A stretch of DNA of 64,000 nucleotides, from positions 1-64,000 of the forward strand of contig NZ_JACHZF010000008.1 of assembly GCF_014193375.1 (NCBI RefSeq), written 5' to 3'. Below, in pieces: positions 23,637 to 32,930 of the stretch. The notes below the pieces were generated by a model. It did not search any database and was not told where the DNA came from. It worked only from the letters and a program-made list of their open reading frames with translations. Position 1 is the stretch's first letter. The number at the start of each line of letters is the position of its first letter. Source of the stretch: Halomonas campaniensis. Its GTDB lineage: Bacteria; Pseudomonadota; Gammaproteobacteria; Pseudomonadales; Halomonadaceae. A program made the position numbers and the translations under genes.

Positions 23637-24176
23637 TCACCCTTGGTCTAATGCCTCCCCGCGGGAGGCCGAACCGCCATCGGTGAGGCTCTCGTCCAGC
23701 CGCCGGTCATCGCGGTCGCCACTGTCGTCGTTGGCCGAAGCCGTGTCAGGCCCCTGCGCCTCGGCTGATGCCTCGTCGGCCGGTGCGTCCGCCTGAGGCT
23801 CCTCCTCCTCGACCCGCCGAGTCCACTGCCTGAGTCGCTGGGCGAGCTCGCCGGCCAGTGGCTTGAGCCGCTGGCGATAGTCATCGTCGTAGTCATCGAG
23901 ACCGTCACGAATCCCGTAATGGTCGCCCGAGAACATGCGGCGCAGGGCCCGCCGACGCAGGCCATCGCTGACGCCCGCCTGCAGGAATGCCGTGAAGTCG
24001 CTGCCGGCAGGGAGGTCCTCGGGGTCGGGCAGGGTGGCATCCAGGCTGCCCGGCTCGGGCTCCGCCGCGGCCGGCGGCTCGGCCTCCTCCCGCGCGGCGA
24101 CCGCACCCTCGGCCGGGGCCTCTTCCTCGAGCTCATCGCCGAGCTTGCGGCGTGACCAGCGCTCCAGACGGCTCAT
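23637..24176 (-). CDS. DUF3306 family protein
   Basis: A 179-residue acidic protein. The conserved start MSRLERWSRRKLGDE and the central DFTAFLQAGVSDGLRRRALRRMFS mark DUF3306, a family found only beside formate dehydrogenase genes. The C-terminal 50 residues are a low-complexity acidic tail. ATG 24176 overlaps the DUF3305 stop. Function unknown; the genomic link suggests maturation. Confidence 0.88.
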   Translation of the reverse strand: MSRLERWSRRKLGDELEEEAPAEGAVAAREEAEPPAAAEPEPGSLDATLPDPEDLPAGSDFTAFLQAGVSDGLRRRALRRMFSGDHYGIRDGLDDYDDDYRQRLKPLAGELAQRLRQWTRRVEEEEPQADAPADEASAEAQGPDTASANDDSGDRDDRRLDESLTDGGSASRGEALDQG

Positions 24177-24604
24177 GCGGTCTGCTCCCGGGCGCGGCCG
24201 GCGCCCTTGCGCTTCTTCTTGCGGCCCTCGTCGGGGGCCTCCCCGTGGCGGGCGAGATAGGCCTCGATCCAGGCCTGGATCGCCAGCGGCATCGCCACCT
24301 CGAGCACCTGCTGCTCGCCATCGAGCCAGGCGGCGGCGACGTCCTGGCTGGCCGTTACCGCCGACGGGCAGGGGGGGGCGCCGCTCTCGCCGGCGCGCAC
24401 GAACAGCCGCGGCGTGCCCGCCTCGAGATTGAAGCGATAGGCGGCACGTTCGGTCAGCAAGAGCTGGAGCCTGAGCACCCAGGGGCCGCCATCGCCGGGC
24501 GACAGGTCGGTGATGGTCCACCGGGTCGAGGTGAAACCCTTGACCCGGCGGGACTCGCTGGCGAGGTCGAGGCTCAGGGTGGTCTGGCTGCTGGAGGCGG
24601 ACAT
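24173..24604 (-). CDS. DUF3305 family protein
   Basis: A 143-residue protein matching the small DUF3305 family, which travels with DUF3306 in formate dehydrogenase clusters. The stretch YRFNLEAGTPRLFV and the WLDGEQQVLEVAMP region before a Lys/Arg-rich end are typical. It is the first gene of the leftward cluster and is divergent from fdhD across 104 bases. Confidence 0.88.
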   Translation of the reverse strand: MSASSSQTTLSLDLASESRRVKGFTSTRWTITDLSPGDGGPWVLRLQLLLTERAAYRFNLEAGTPRLFVRAGESGAPPCPSAVTASQDVAAAWLDGEQQVLEVAMPLAIQAWIEAYLARHGEAPDEGRKKKRKGAGRAREQTA

Positions 24605-24708
24605 GGCGTCGTGCTCGATGGGGATGTCATGATCTTGATCCTTCCAGTAAAGACACCGGGAGCGGGGAATGCCATCATCTCCTTCAACGCTTTGCCGAGG
24701 AGCCGTCG

Positions 24709-25566
24709 ATGCATGAGATCAGCCTGAGCCGGGCCCGCCTGCCCGCCACCCTGGAGATCGAGGTCTTCGACGAATTCGGCGAGGCGAGGCGCCAGGCCAT
24801 CGCCGCCGAGCGCGCCCTGACTCTTTACCTCAACAAGCGCGAGATCGTCACCCTGATGACCCTGGGCGCCGATCCCGAGGCGCTGGTGGTGGGCTACCTG
24901 CGCAACCAGGGTCTGATCGCCGCCCGGGAGGACCTGCTGGCGGTGCATGTGGACTGGGAGGTGGAGGCGGCGGCCGTGGTGACACGGCACGAGCCGGAGG
25001 ACCTGGAGGAGCGGCTGGGGCACCGCACGGTGACCACCGGCTGCGGGCAGGGCACGGTGTTCGGACGGCTGCTCGAGGCCATTCCCCGCCAGCCCCTGCC
25101 CGAGACCCCGCTGCGCCAGTCGGTGCTCTACGGGCTGCTGGAAAGCCTCGGGGAGCACAACGAGACCTACCGCAGCGCCGGCGCCGTGCATGGCTGCGCC
25201 CTCTGCCGACAGGAGCAGGTGCTCGACTTCGTCGAGGACGTCGGACGCCACAACGCCGTGGATACCCTGGCGGGGCGCCAGTGGCTGGCCCAGGCGGATT
25301 CGGGGGGCGCCGACATCTTCTACACCACCGGGCGGTTGACCTCGGAGATGGTGCTCAAGGTCGCCCAGATGGGGATCGGGGTGCTGGTTTCCCGCTCCGG
25401 GGTGACCCAGAAGGGGGTGGAGCTGGCCGAGCGCTTCGGGGTCATGCTGGTGGCCCGGGCCAAGGGGCGTCACTTCCAGGCGATCCACGCCGGTTCGCGC
25501 CTCGAGCTCGACGCCATTCCGCCGCGGCGCCCCGGGGACCGCCTGCGGGCCGGCGGCCGGGGATGA
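24709..25566 (+). CDS. fdhD: Sulfurtransferase FdhD
   Basis: A 285-residue protein that transfers sulfur from the cysteine desulfurase to the molybdenum cofactor of formate dehydrogenase. TTGCGQGTVFG (about 107-117), the CxxC motif in GCALCR (about 164-168) and VEDVGRHNAVDTL (about 175-190) are family signatures. It is divergent from the rest of the cluster, and the short intergenic region probably holds promoters for both directions. Confidence 0.95.
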   Translation: MHEISLSRARLPATLEIEVFDEFGEARRQAIAAERALTLYLNKREIVTLMTLGADPEALVVGYLRNQGLIAAREDLLAVHVDWEVEAAAVVTRHEPEDLEERLGHRTVTTGCGQGTVFGRLLEAIPRQPLPETPLRQSVLYGLLESLGEHNETYRSAGAVHGCALCRQEQVLDFVEDVGRHNAVDTLAGRQWLAQADSGGADIFYTTGRLTSEMVLKVAQMGIGVLVSRSGVTQKGVELAERFGVMLVARAKGRHFQAIHAGSRLELDAIPPRRPGDRLRAGGRG

Positions 25567-25581
25567 ACCCCGGCGGGGGCG

Positions 25582-26217
25582 TCAGGCGGCGCTCTCGCCC
25601 CGGGTGCAGACCGACAGCACCACGGCATCCTCGTCGCTGACCGACACCAGGGCGTGGCCCATGTCGCTGTCGAAGTAGATGCTGTCGCCCTGGACGAGGT
25701 GCAGCGGCTCGTAGAACTCGGTGTAGAGCAGGATCTCGCCGTCGAGCACCATCAGGAACTCCTCGCCGTCATGGCGCACCCACTCGCTGAACTCCTCGAA
25801 GGCCCGCGCCCGGACGATGGTCTTGAAGGGGATCATGCGCTTCTGGGCCAGTTCGCAGCTGAGCAGCTCGTGCTCGTAGGTGGGCGTGGGGTGCTGCTGG
25901 CCGTGGCCGCGGCGGGTCAGGTCGCGGCGTCCCATGGTGCGGGTCTGCTGGCGGGGCGGCGAGAGCAGCTGCGGCAGGTCGATGCCGAGCCCGCCGATCA
26001 GCTTCTGCACCGCGGTGAAGGTGGGCGAGATCTGGTCGTTCTCGATCTTGGAGAGCGTCGAGCGGGCCAGGCCGGTGCGCTGGCTGACGTCCTCGAGGGT
26101 CCACTGGTTGGCCAGACGGATCTCCTTGAGCCGCTCGCCGAGGCGCAGGGGCTCGACGAAGGGCTTGCGTCCCGAGGCGATTCGCAGGGCGGCATCCTGG
26201 TCGGTGGTGGCGGTCAT
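25582..26217 (-). CDS. XRE-family regulator with C-terminal cupin
   Basis: A 211-residue protein. An HTH_3 domain is visible as LKEIRLANQWTLEDVSQ and GLARSTLSKIENDQISPT (about 25-75). The C-terminal cupin (about 130-205) has EFLMVLDGEILLY and GDSIYFDSDMGHAL. Such fusions (PuuR-like) sense small amines or metabolites. ATG 26217 is chosen; a GTG at 26229 is possible. It converges on fdhD but probably regulates another gene, possibly the adjacent deacetylase, whose substrate may be an acetylpolyamine. Confidence 0.85.
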   Translation of the reverse strand: MTATTDQDAALRIASGRKPFVEPLRLGERLKEIRLANQWTLEDVSQRTGLARSTLSKIENDQISPTFTAVQKLIGGLGIDLPQLLSPPRQQTRTMGRRDLTRRGHGQQHPTPTYEHELLSCELAQKRMIPFKTIVRARAFEEFSEWVRHDGEEFLMVLDGEILLYTEFYEPLHLVQGDSIYFDSDMGHALVSVSDEDAVVLSVCTRGESAA

Positions 26218-26356
26218 CGTGAGGTTCACTATAGGAAACAGAGTTTCCCCCTAGACTACCACAGCCTCGCCCGGCTGAGGCCCCGGGGGCACGCGCTCAC
26301 GACGGGCCAGACCGCCCTCGGGCCCAAGGCAACGTTTCCCGAGGGCGGGAAACCCC

Positions 26357-27292
26357 TCAGTCGGCGAAGGGCAGGCCCAGCAACGCCTTCAGGTGGGCCT
26401 CCACGCTGCGGCCCAGGGAGTCGAGGTGGTAGCCGCCCTCCAGCACCGAGACCAGGCGGTTGTCGGCATAGAGGGCGGCGATCTCCATGGCCATGTGGGT
26501 GACCCAGTGGAAGTCCTCGTCCTCCAGGCAGAGCTCGGCCATCTCGTCCTCGCGATGGGCGTCGAAGCCCGAGGAGAGCAGCACGATCTCGGGCTTGAAG
26601 CGGTGCAGGGCCGGCAGCCAGTCGTCCTCGATAGCGCGACGGAAGGCGGCGCTGTCGGTGCCGGCCTCCAGCGGCGTATTGACCACGTTCTGCCACTCGC
26701 TGCGCAGGTAGCGCCAGGGGTAGAAGGGGTATTGGAAGCTGGTGCAGACCAGCACCTCGGGGTCATCCTTGAAGATGTCGATGGTGCCGTTGCACTGGTG
26801 CACGTCGAAGTCGAGGATGGCGATGCGCCGGGCGCCGTACTTCTCGCGGGCGTGGGCGGCGCCCACCGCCACGTTGTTGTAGAAGCAGAAGCCCATGGCA
26901 TCGGTGGCCTCGGCGTGGTGGCCCGGGGGGCGAACCGCACAGAAGACGTTGTCGGCCTGGTGGCGGAAGACCTGGTCGACGCCACGGATCACCGCGCCGG
27001 CGGCCACCCGGGCCGCCTTTAGGCTGTCCGGGTTCATCATGGTGTCGCTGTCGAGGGTGACGATGCCCTGCTCGGGCACGCACTTGTCCAGCGCCCGCAG
27101 GTGCCGCACCGGGTGCACCCGGGCCAGCTCCTCCTCGGTGGCCTCGCGGGCCTCGGACTGCATGGTCTGCTGCAGGATGCCGGACAGCGACAGCCGGGCG
27201 CGGATCGCCTCCAGCCGCAGGGGGCTCTCGGGGTGCTCTGGCCCCATGTGATGAAGCTGGCAGTGGGGATGGGTAATGTAACCGGTGATCAT
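26357..27292 (-). CDS. Histone-deacetylase-superfamily hydrolase (acetylpolyamine/acetyl-lysine deacetylase)
   Basis: A 311-residue zinc hydrolase. Catalytic motifs are RPPGHHAE (paired histidines), DFDVHQCNGT (Asp and His zinc ligands), SSGFDAHRED (third ligand) and EGGYHLDSL. The substrate may be acetylpolyamine or protein acetyl-lysine. ATG 27292 (MITGYITHPHC) is the family start, although the frame is open upstream. The gene is divergent from a Pat-type acyltransferase with 115 bases between starts. Confidence 0.9.
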   Translation of the reverse strand: MITGYITHPHCQLHHMGPEHPESPLRLEAIRARLSLSGILQQTMQSEAREATEEELARVHPVRHLRALDKCVPEQGIVTLDSDTMMNPDSLKAARVAAGAVIRGVDQVFRHQADNVFCAVRPPGHHAEATDAMGFCFYNNVAVGAAHAREKYGARRIAILDFDVHQCNGTIDIFKDDPEVLVCTSFQYPFYPWRYLRSEWQNVVNTPLEAGTDSAAFRRAIEDDWLPALHRFKPEIVLLSSGFDAHREDEMAELCLEDEDFHWVTHMAMEIAALYADNRLVSVLEGGYHLDSLGRSVEAHLKALLGLPFAD

Positions 27293-27407
27293 CGGTGCCT
27301 CCAGGCTGACTGGGGTCACTTTACTTTGGCCCGACCCTTGCCAGACAGTCACAATAGGTCGTACACAGTAGTCAGCCATCCATCGGGACAACCCTCGGGA
27401 GAGCGTC

Positions 27408-30155
27408 TTGAGCACCCGTTTCCTGCGTCACTTCTTCGAACCCCGCACCATCGCCGTGATCGGCGCCTCGGAAAAGCCCCACTCCCTGGGTGGCCTGGTG
27501 ATCCGCAACCTCCAGGAGGCCGGATTTCCCGGCACCCTCTGGGCCGTGAATCCCAAGGGTTACGAGAACGTCTTCGGGCAGCCCGCCTTCGCGCGCATCG
27601 CCCAGCTGCCGGAGACCCCGGACCTCGCGGTGATCTGCTCGCCGGTGGCCACCGTCCCCGGGCGCATCGCCCGGCTGGGGCGCTTCGGGGTGCGTGCCGC
27701 CCTGGTGCTTTCCGGCGGCTCCCATCTCGACGAGGCCCGCGACGGCAAGGCCTCGATCCGCGAACGCATGCTCAATGCGGCGCGGGAGTCCGGCATCCGC
27801 GTGCTGGGGCCGGAGTGCATGGGCCTGATCGTGCCGGGCCGCAAGCTGAACGCCTCCTATGCCAGCCAGCCGATCAAGGCCGGGCGGGTCGCCTATCTGG
27901 GGCAGTCGGGCATGCTCGGCACCGCCATGATCGACTGGGCGGCGGGGCGCGGCGTGGGCTTCTCGCACCTGATCACGGTGGGGGACAGCGTCGACGTGAT
28001 GCTTCCCGACCTGCTGGACTACATCAACCAGTACTCCCCGAGCCAGGCGATCCTGCTCCACCTGGAGAAGATCCTCGACGCCCAGCACTTCATGACGGCG
28101 CTGCGGGATGCCTCGCGCAACCGCCTGGTGCTGGCGATCAAGAGCGGGCGCACCCCCGAGTCCGACCTGACCGGTCTGCCGCCGACCCCCGGCGTCGCCA
28201 ACCGTGACCAGATCTTCGAGGCCGCCTTCTCGCGGGCCGGCGTGGTCCGGGTCCAGGACTCCGACGAGCTGTTCGACGCCCTGATGACCCTGTCGCGCAT
28301 GAAGCCGCTGCGCGGCGACCGCCTGGCCATCGTCTCCAACGGCCTGGGCCCGGCGTTGCTGGCCATCGACAAGCTGATCAGCGCGGGGGGCAAGCTGGCC
28401 CACTTCACCGAGGAGACCCGGACGGCGCTGGAGCGCGGCGACTTCGACATGAGCAAGCCAGGCGAGAACCCGGTGGACCTGGGCGGCAACGCCACCCCCG
28501 AGAAGTTCGTGGATGCCATCGAGATCGTCGCCAACGACCCCAGCGTGGATGCCGTGCTGGTGGTGCATGCGCCCACGCGGCTGGCTCCCTCCAAGACCAC
28601 CGCCCAGGCGGTCGTGGCCAACCGCAAGCGTTTCCGTCGCAACCTGCTGACCAGCTTCATGGGGCTGGAGGAGGCGCTCTCGGCGCGCCACGAGTGCAAC
28701 CTGGCCGGGATCCCGACCTATGTGTCACCGGAGAAGGCGGTCAAGGCCTTCATGCACATGGTGGACTACCAGCGGGTGCAGGCGCTGCTCCAGGAGACGC
28801 CGCCGAGCCTGCCGTTCACCACCACGGCCGACATCCGCCGGCGCTGCCGGACGCTGATCCGCGACGCCAAGGAACAGGGGCGCGAGACGCTGTCGCACTC
28901 CGAGACGGCCCAGGTGCTAGAGGCCTACGGCATCTCGGTGGCGCCGAGCCGCTACGTGGCCACCCCCGAGGAGGGGGCCCTGGCCGCCGCGGAGGTCGAG
29001 GGCGCCATGGCCCTCAAGGTGATCCACGAGGGCAACTGCCGGCCGTTTCGCTATCGCAAGCACCCCCACCGGCTCTCCGCCGGCCTGCTGCAGGACCTGC
29101 GGACCCCGGAACAGGTCGCCGAGGGGGTGCGGCAGCTGGGCGAGAAGGTGGCCGAGAAGTTCCCCGCCTTCGAGGTGCGGGAGTACTGCCTGCAGCCGAT
29201 GCAGCGGGGCAAGCACTCGCTGCAGGTGTGCGCCGGGGTCACCCGGGACCCGGTCTTCGGCCCGGTCATCGTGTTCGGCATCGGCGGCTACAAGGTCAAC
29301 ATCCTGGCCGACCGCCAGGTGGCCCTGCCGCCGCTGAACATGACCCTGGCCGAGGACATGGTCGACCGCACCCATGTGGCCCGCCTGATCCACGAGCACT
29401 CCAGCGACCCCGACCGCGATATCCAGCGGCTCTGCCAGCTGCTGGTCAAGCTGTCGCAGATGGCCAGCGACCTGCTGGAGCTGCGCGGGGTGGAGATCAA
29501 CCCGCTGCTGCTCAACCGCGACGACATGGTGGCGGTGGACTTCGCCATGGACCTCGGCGCCCCGGCCCGCTTCGCGATCATGCCCTATCCGGAGGAGCTA
29601 CGTGAGTGGGTGACGCTCAAGAACGGCTGGGAGGTGGAGGTGCGTCCGATCCGCGCCGAGGATGCGCCGCTGATCACCACGTTCCACCGCCAGCTCTCGG
29701 AGGAGAGCATCCGCTTCCGCTACTTCCACAACAAGTCGGACCTCACCCAGCGCGACCTGTCGATGCTGTCGCACATCAACTACGACCGCCAGATGGCCTT
29801 CATCGCCGAACACCGGCGCGACGACGGCAGCAAGGAGATGCTCGGCGTGGTCCGGGTGTGGAACGACCCGGACAACATCCGCACCGAGTTCTCGGTGATC
29901 ATCCGCGATGATCTCCAGGGCCTCGGCATCGGCAGCCTGCTGATGAACAAGATGATCGACTACTGCAAAAGCGTCGGCACGCTGGAGATGATCGGCAAGA
30001 TCATGGTCGACAACCACCCCATGCGCGCCCTGATGAAGCATCTGGGCTTCAAGCAGCGCTACAACATGGAGGAGCAGGTGGTGGATGCGGTGCTGCGGCT
30101 CAACGAGCCGGAGAGCGAATGGCAGCGGCACCGTCTGGAGAGCCAGCCCGACTGA
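27408..30155 (+). CDS. Pat-type protein lysine acyltransferase (ADP-forming acyl-CoA synthetase-like + GNAT)
   Basis: A 915-residue protein. Residues 1-470 are the CoA-binding and ligase domains of NDP-forming acyl-CoA synthetases (TIAVIGASEKPHSLGG, GILVLSGG-like VLSGGSHLDEA). About 490-710 is an ATP-grasp domain (ALKVIHEGNC), and about 730-900 a GNAT acetyltransferase with the acetyl-CoA loop QGLGIG. This is the architecture of E. coli PatZ/YfiQ, which acetylates lysines of Acs and other enzymes. The start is TTG 27408 with GGGAGAG upstream. Confidence 0.9.
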   Translation: MSTRFLRHFFEPRTIAVIGASEKPHSLGGLVIRNLQEAGFPGTLWAVNPKGYENVFGQPAFARIAQLPETPDLAVICSPVATVPGRIARLGRFGVRAALVLSGGSHLDEARDGKASIRERMLNAARESGIRVLGPECMGLIVPGRKLNASYASQPIKAGRVAYLGQSGMLGTAMIDWAAGRGVGFSHLITVGDSVDVMLPDLLDYINQYSPSQAILLHLEKILDAQHFMTALRDASRNRLVLAIKSGRTPESDLTGLPPTPGVANRDQIFEAAFSRAGVVRVQDSDELFDALMTLSRMKPLRGDRLAIVSNGLGPALLAIDKLISAGGKLAHFTEETRTALERGDFDMSKPGENPVDLGGNATPEKFVDAIEIVANDPSVDAVLVVHAPTRLAPSKTTAQAVVANRKRFRRNLLTSFMGLEEALSARHECNLAGIPTYVSPEKAVKAFMHMVDYQRVQALLQETPPSLPFTTTADIRRRCRTLIRDAKEQGRETLSHSETAQVLEAYGISVAPSRYVATPEEGALAAAEVEGAMALKVIHEGNCRPFRYRKHPHRLSAGLLQDLRTPEQVAEGVRQLGEKVAEKFPAFEVREYCLQPMQRGKHSLQVCAGVTRDPVFGPVIVFGIGGYKVNILADRQVALPPLNMTLAEDMVDRTHVARLIHEHSSDPDRDIQRLCQLLVKLSQMASDLLELRGVEINPLLLNRDDMVAVDFAMDLGAPARFAIMPYPEELREWVTLKNGWEVEVRPIRAEDAPLITTFHRQLSEESIRFRYFHNKSDLTQRDLSMLSHINYDRQMAFIAEHRRDDGSKEMLGVVRVWNDPDNIRTEFSVIIRDDLQGLGIGSLLMNKMIDYCKSVGTLEMIGKIMVDNHPMRALMKHLGFKQRYNMEEQVVDAVLRLNEPESEWQRHRLESQPD

Positions 30156-30176
30156 GGGGCGCCGGCACGATTTACC

Positions 30177-30213
30177 AACGCGAGACCCCCGCCACTGGCG
30201 GGGGTCTCGCGTT
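30177..30213. terminator. Long perfect hairpin after the acyltransferase gene
   Basis: AACGCGAGACCCCCGCC-ACT and its exact complement form a 17-bp stem with a 3-base loop, between the convergent acyltransferase and pdxH genes. There is no T tract, so it may act as a bidirectional or Rho-assisted terminator. Confidence 0.65.
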
Positions 30214-30247
30214 ACCGAACACCGACCTGTTCAGGCCGCCGGGACGC

Positions 30248-30889
30248 TCAGGGCGCCATGCGGAAGTGCTGCCAGCTACCGTCGCGGCGCTCGTAGCGGA
30301 GACGGTCGTGCAGGCGGCTGGGCTGCCCCTGCCAGAACTCGATCATCTCGGGAATGACGCGATAGCCGCCCCAGTGGACCGGCCGGGGGATCTCCTGGTT
30401 CTCGTAGGCCTGCTCGAAGCGGTGCTGCCGCTCCTCGATCCAGGTGCGATCGGGGATCACCACGCTCTGGGTGGCGATCCAGGCGCCGAGCTGGCTGGCC
30501 CGCGGGCGGCTGGCGAAGTAGGCGTCGGACTCCGCGGGACTGACCTGCTCGACCCGCCCCTCGACCCGCACCTGGCGAGAGAGCGATGGCCACCAGAACA
30601 CCAGGGCGGCGTGGGGCACGTTGGTCAGCTCGCTGCCCTTGTGGCTGTGGTAGTTGGTATAGAAGACCAGGCCCTGGTCATCGACGCCCTTGAGCAGGAC
30701 GATGCGGGCGTGGGGTCGGCCCTGGCTGTCCACCGTGGCCAGGGTCATGGCGTTGCCGTCGTCGCCCTCGCTCTCCAGGCCCAGGGCGAGCCACTCGTCG
30801 AACAGCTCCATGGGGTCCTCGGTGGCCTGGGCCTCGTCCAGCTGCCCGCCCTCGTAGTCGCGTCGGATATCGGCGATATTGCGTGTCAT
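30248..30889 (-). CDS. pdxH: Pyridoxamine 5'-phosphate oxidase
   Basis: A 213-residue FMN enzyme making pyridoxal 5'-phosphate. MTRNIADIRRDY opens the protein, ARIVLLKGVDDQGLVFYTNYHSHKG is the FMN/PLP site, and the C-terminal dimer motif reads PSRLHDRLRYER. ATG 30889 follows GAGGAGA. Length and motifs agree with E. coli PdxH (218 residues). Confidence 0.96.
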   Translation of the reverse strand: MTRNIADIRRDYEGGQLDEAQATEDPMELFDEWLALGLESEGDDGNAMTLATVDSQGRPHARIVLLKGVDDQGLVFYTNYHSHKGSELTNVPHAALVFWWPSLSRQVRVEGRVEQVSPAESDAYFASRPRASQLGAWIATQSVVIPDRTWIEERQHRFEQAYENQEIPRPVHWGGYRVIPEMIEFWQGQPSRLHDRLRYERRDGSWQHFRMAP

Positions 30890-31008
30890 GATGTTCTCCT
30901 CGAAGTTTGTTGCATGGTCGCCGGTCCGGGCGACGAGCTCAACACCCGAATCGTCGTGGGCCATGGATTTGTGCGCATAAGCCGAGGCCGGTCAAGTACC
31001 TCGCTTGG

Positions 31009-31356
31009 TCAGGGCGTCCAGCCGATCTGCACCATGGCCATGTAGGCCCCGGTGCCGGCGACGATCGAGAGCAGGGCGTGCCGACGCCAGAGGTGGAGGA
31101 GGGCCACGACCAAGGCCGCCACGACCATGGGCCAGCCGTCCGCGGCGGCGTTGAGCTGCCCCTCGGCGAGGGGGCGGAAGTCGCGCAGGGCATAGATCAC
31201 CAGGATCATCATCACCGTGGGGGGCAGGTAGCGGCCCAGGTGGAGGATCAGCGGGTGGTCGGCCTGGCGGGCCAGGGCCACGAAGGGGAGCACCCGGGTG
31301 GCGAAGGTGGCCAGGGCGCAGACCGCGATGAACAGCAGCAGGGTCGGGGTGCTCAT
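31009..31356 (-). CDS. azlD: AzlD-family branched-chain amino acid exporter subunit
   Basis: A 115-residue protein with four hydrophobic helices and the family motif CALATFATRVLPF near residue 15. AzlD is the small partner of AzlC in export of branched-chain amino acids or similar compounds. Its ATG overlaps the azlC stop (ATGA). Confidence 0.88.
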   Translation of the reverse strand: MSTPTLLLFIAVCALATFATRVLPFVALARQADHPLILHLGRYLPPTVMMILVIYALRDFRPLAEGQLNAAADGWPMVVAALVVALLHLWRRHALLSIVAGTGAYMAMVQIGWTP

Positions 31357-32054
31357 GAGGCCATCTCCCCGTGCCGGACCCGCTGCCGACGGTAGTGGAT
31401 CAGCAGGATCAGGCTGGCGGCGCCGATGGCGCCCAGCAGCAGGTGGCGGTCGGGCAGCAGCAGCAGGGCGCCAAGCCCCGTGGCCAGGGCGATCACGAAG
31501 GGCAGGGCGCGGCGCAGGCGCCTGGCCTGCTCCAGGGTCAGCACGATGAACAGCGCGGTCAGGGCGAACTCGATGCCACGGCTGTCGAATGCCAGGGTGG
31601 TGCCGATCAGCGCACCGGCCAGCGACCCCAGCACCCACCAGGCCTGGTTGAGCAGGCTGATCCGGAACGCCAGGCCATGGTCCCGGGCGCGGTCGGCCGG
31701 CAGGGTGGTGAGCAGCGAGTAGGTCTCGTCGGTGAGCGAGAAGATCAGGTAGGGCTTGCGCCAGCCGGCACCGCGGAACCGCTTGAGCAGCGAGAGACCG
31801 TAGAAGAGGTGGCGCGAGTTGAGCATCAGGGTCGCCACCGCGACCTCGACCAGCCCGGCACCGGCAGCGAGCAGCGCCACGGCCAGGAACTGGCCGGCGC
31901 CGGCATAGATCACCAGGGACATCAGCAGGGCGGCCCACCAGGCGATACCGACCTCCACGGCGAGGATGCCGAAGGCCGCCCCGAGGGGCAGGTAGCCGAA
32001 CATGACCGGGAGGGTGAGCAGGCTGGCGTCGCGCCAGGGGTGAGACGATGACAA
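31353..32054 (-). CDS. azlC: AzlC-family branched-chain amino acid exporter subunit
   Basis: A 233-residue inner-membrane protein with about seven TM helices. MFGYLPLGAAFGILA and LNSRHLFYGLSL are AzlC signatures, and SLTDETYSLL follows. The TTG at 32054 has AGAAGGAG 7 bases upstream and is preferred. An ATG at 32084 would add ten residues that cover this ribosome site. Cotranscribed with azlD. Confidence 0.87.
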   Translation of the reverse strand: MSSSHPWRDASLLTLPVMFGYLPLGAAFGILAVEVGIAWWAALLMSLVIYAGAGQFLAVALLAAGAGLVEVAVATLMLNSRHLFYGLSLLKRFRGAGWRKPYLIFSLTDETYSLLTTLPADRARDHGLAFRISLLNQAWWVLGSLAGALIGTTLAFDSRGIEFALTALFIVLTLEQARRLRRALPFVIALATGLGALLLLPDRHLLLGAIGAASLILLIHYRRQRVRHGEMAS

Positions 32055-32177
32055 GGGGGAGCTCCTTCTGCAGGCCATCGGCATGGGAGGGTGTCAGGGA
32101 ATGGACTATGGTAAGCCAAATGTTCGGGGCTGGCAGCCCGGCTCCGCAGAATCGACTGTAAACAGCAGGGAGGCGAG

Positions 32178-32861
32178 ATGACACGACTCAAGGTCTGGGA
32201 ATTGCCGGTGCGAATCTTCCACTGGGGACTGGTCGGAGGGGTGGCACTGGCGTTCTACACCATGAAGACCGGGGGGGCGCCCTTCGTGTTTCCGATGGAT
32301 ATCCACGCCCGGGCGGGCTATGTGCTGCTGGGGCTGCTGCTGTTCCGCTGGCTGTGGGGGCTCGTCGGCGGGTTCCACGCGCGCTTCTCGAGCTTCCTTC
32401 GCTCGCCGGCCACCCTGGTCGGCTACGCCCGCCGGCTGCTGACCGGGCGGCCTCCCGCCTACGCGGGACACAACCCGCTGGGCGGCATCATGGTGGTGGT
32501 GATGCTGCTGTCGCTCTCCTTCCAGGCGGCGAGTGGGCTCTTTCTCACCGATGACATCTTCTTCAGCGGGCCCCTCCACGGCCTGGTGGAACGCGACACG
32601 GCCCGCACGCTGAAGAGCCTCCACCACCTCAACGCCAACCTGCTGCTAGCGCTGATCGCCGCGCACCTGCTGGCCCTGGTGGTGCATCGTCTCAAGGGGG
32701 AGCGGCTGGTCGGGGCCATGATCACCGGTCGCAAGACGCTCCACGCCGTCCCCGAGGACCAGCCGGCCGAGACACCGGTGCCGCGCCGGGTCAGCCCCTG
32801 GGTGGCGCTGGGCGTGATCGCCCTGTCCGCGCTGCCGGTGCTCTGGCTGTGGAACGCCTAG
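32178..32861 (+). CDS. Cytochrome b561 family membrane protein
   Basis: A 227-residue di-haem b-type cytochrome of the Ni,Fe-hydrogenase b-subunit/b561 group. Helices lie near 15-35, 45-65, 95-115 and 150-175, with one more at the C-terminus. Haem-ligand histidines are in RIFHWGLV, DIHARAGY, HHLNANLLLA and AAHLLALVVHR. It probably transfers electrons to or from a periplasmic c-type cytochrome. A cytochrome c' gene converges on it across a shared terminator. Confidence 0.88.
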   Translation: MTRLKVWELPVRIFHWGLVGGVALAFYTMKTGGAPFVFPMDIHARAGYVLLGLLLFRWLWGLVGGFHARFSSFLRSPATLVGYARRLLTGRPPAYAGHNPLGGIMVVVMLLSLSFQAASGLFLTDDIFFSGPLHGLVERDTARTLKSLHHLNANLLLALIAAHLLALVVHRLKGERLVGAMITGRKTLHAVPEDQPAETPVPRRVSPWVALGVIALSALPVLWLWNA

Positions 32862-32878
32862 ACCCGACCGGCCAGACG

Positions 32879-32908
32879 CAGCAAGGCGGCCGAATGGCCG
32901 CCTTGCTG
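32879..32908. terminator. Bidirectional terminator between cytochrome genes
   Basis: CAGCAAGGCGGCC-GAAT-GGCCGCCTTGCTG is a 13-bp perfect stem 17 bases after the b561 stop and 22 bases from the cytochrome c' stop. Confidence 0.75.
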
Positions 32909-32930
32909 TCCGGCTGGGGAGTGCGCGGCC

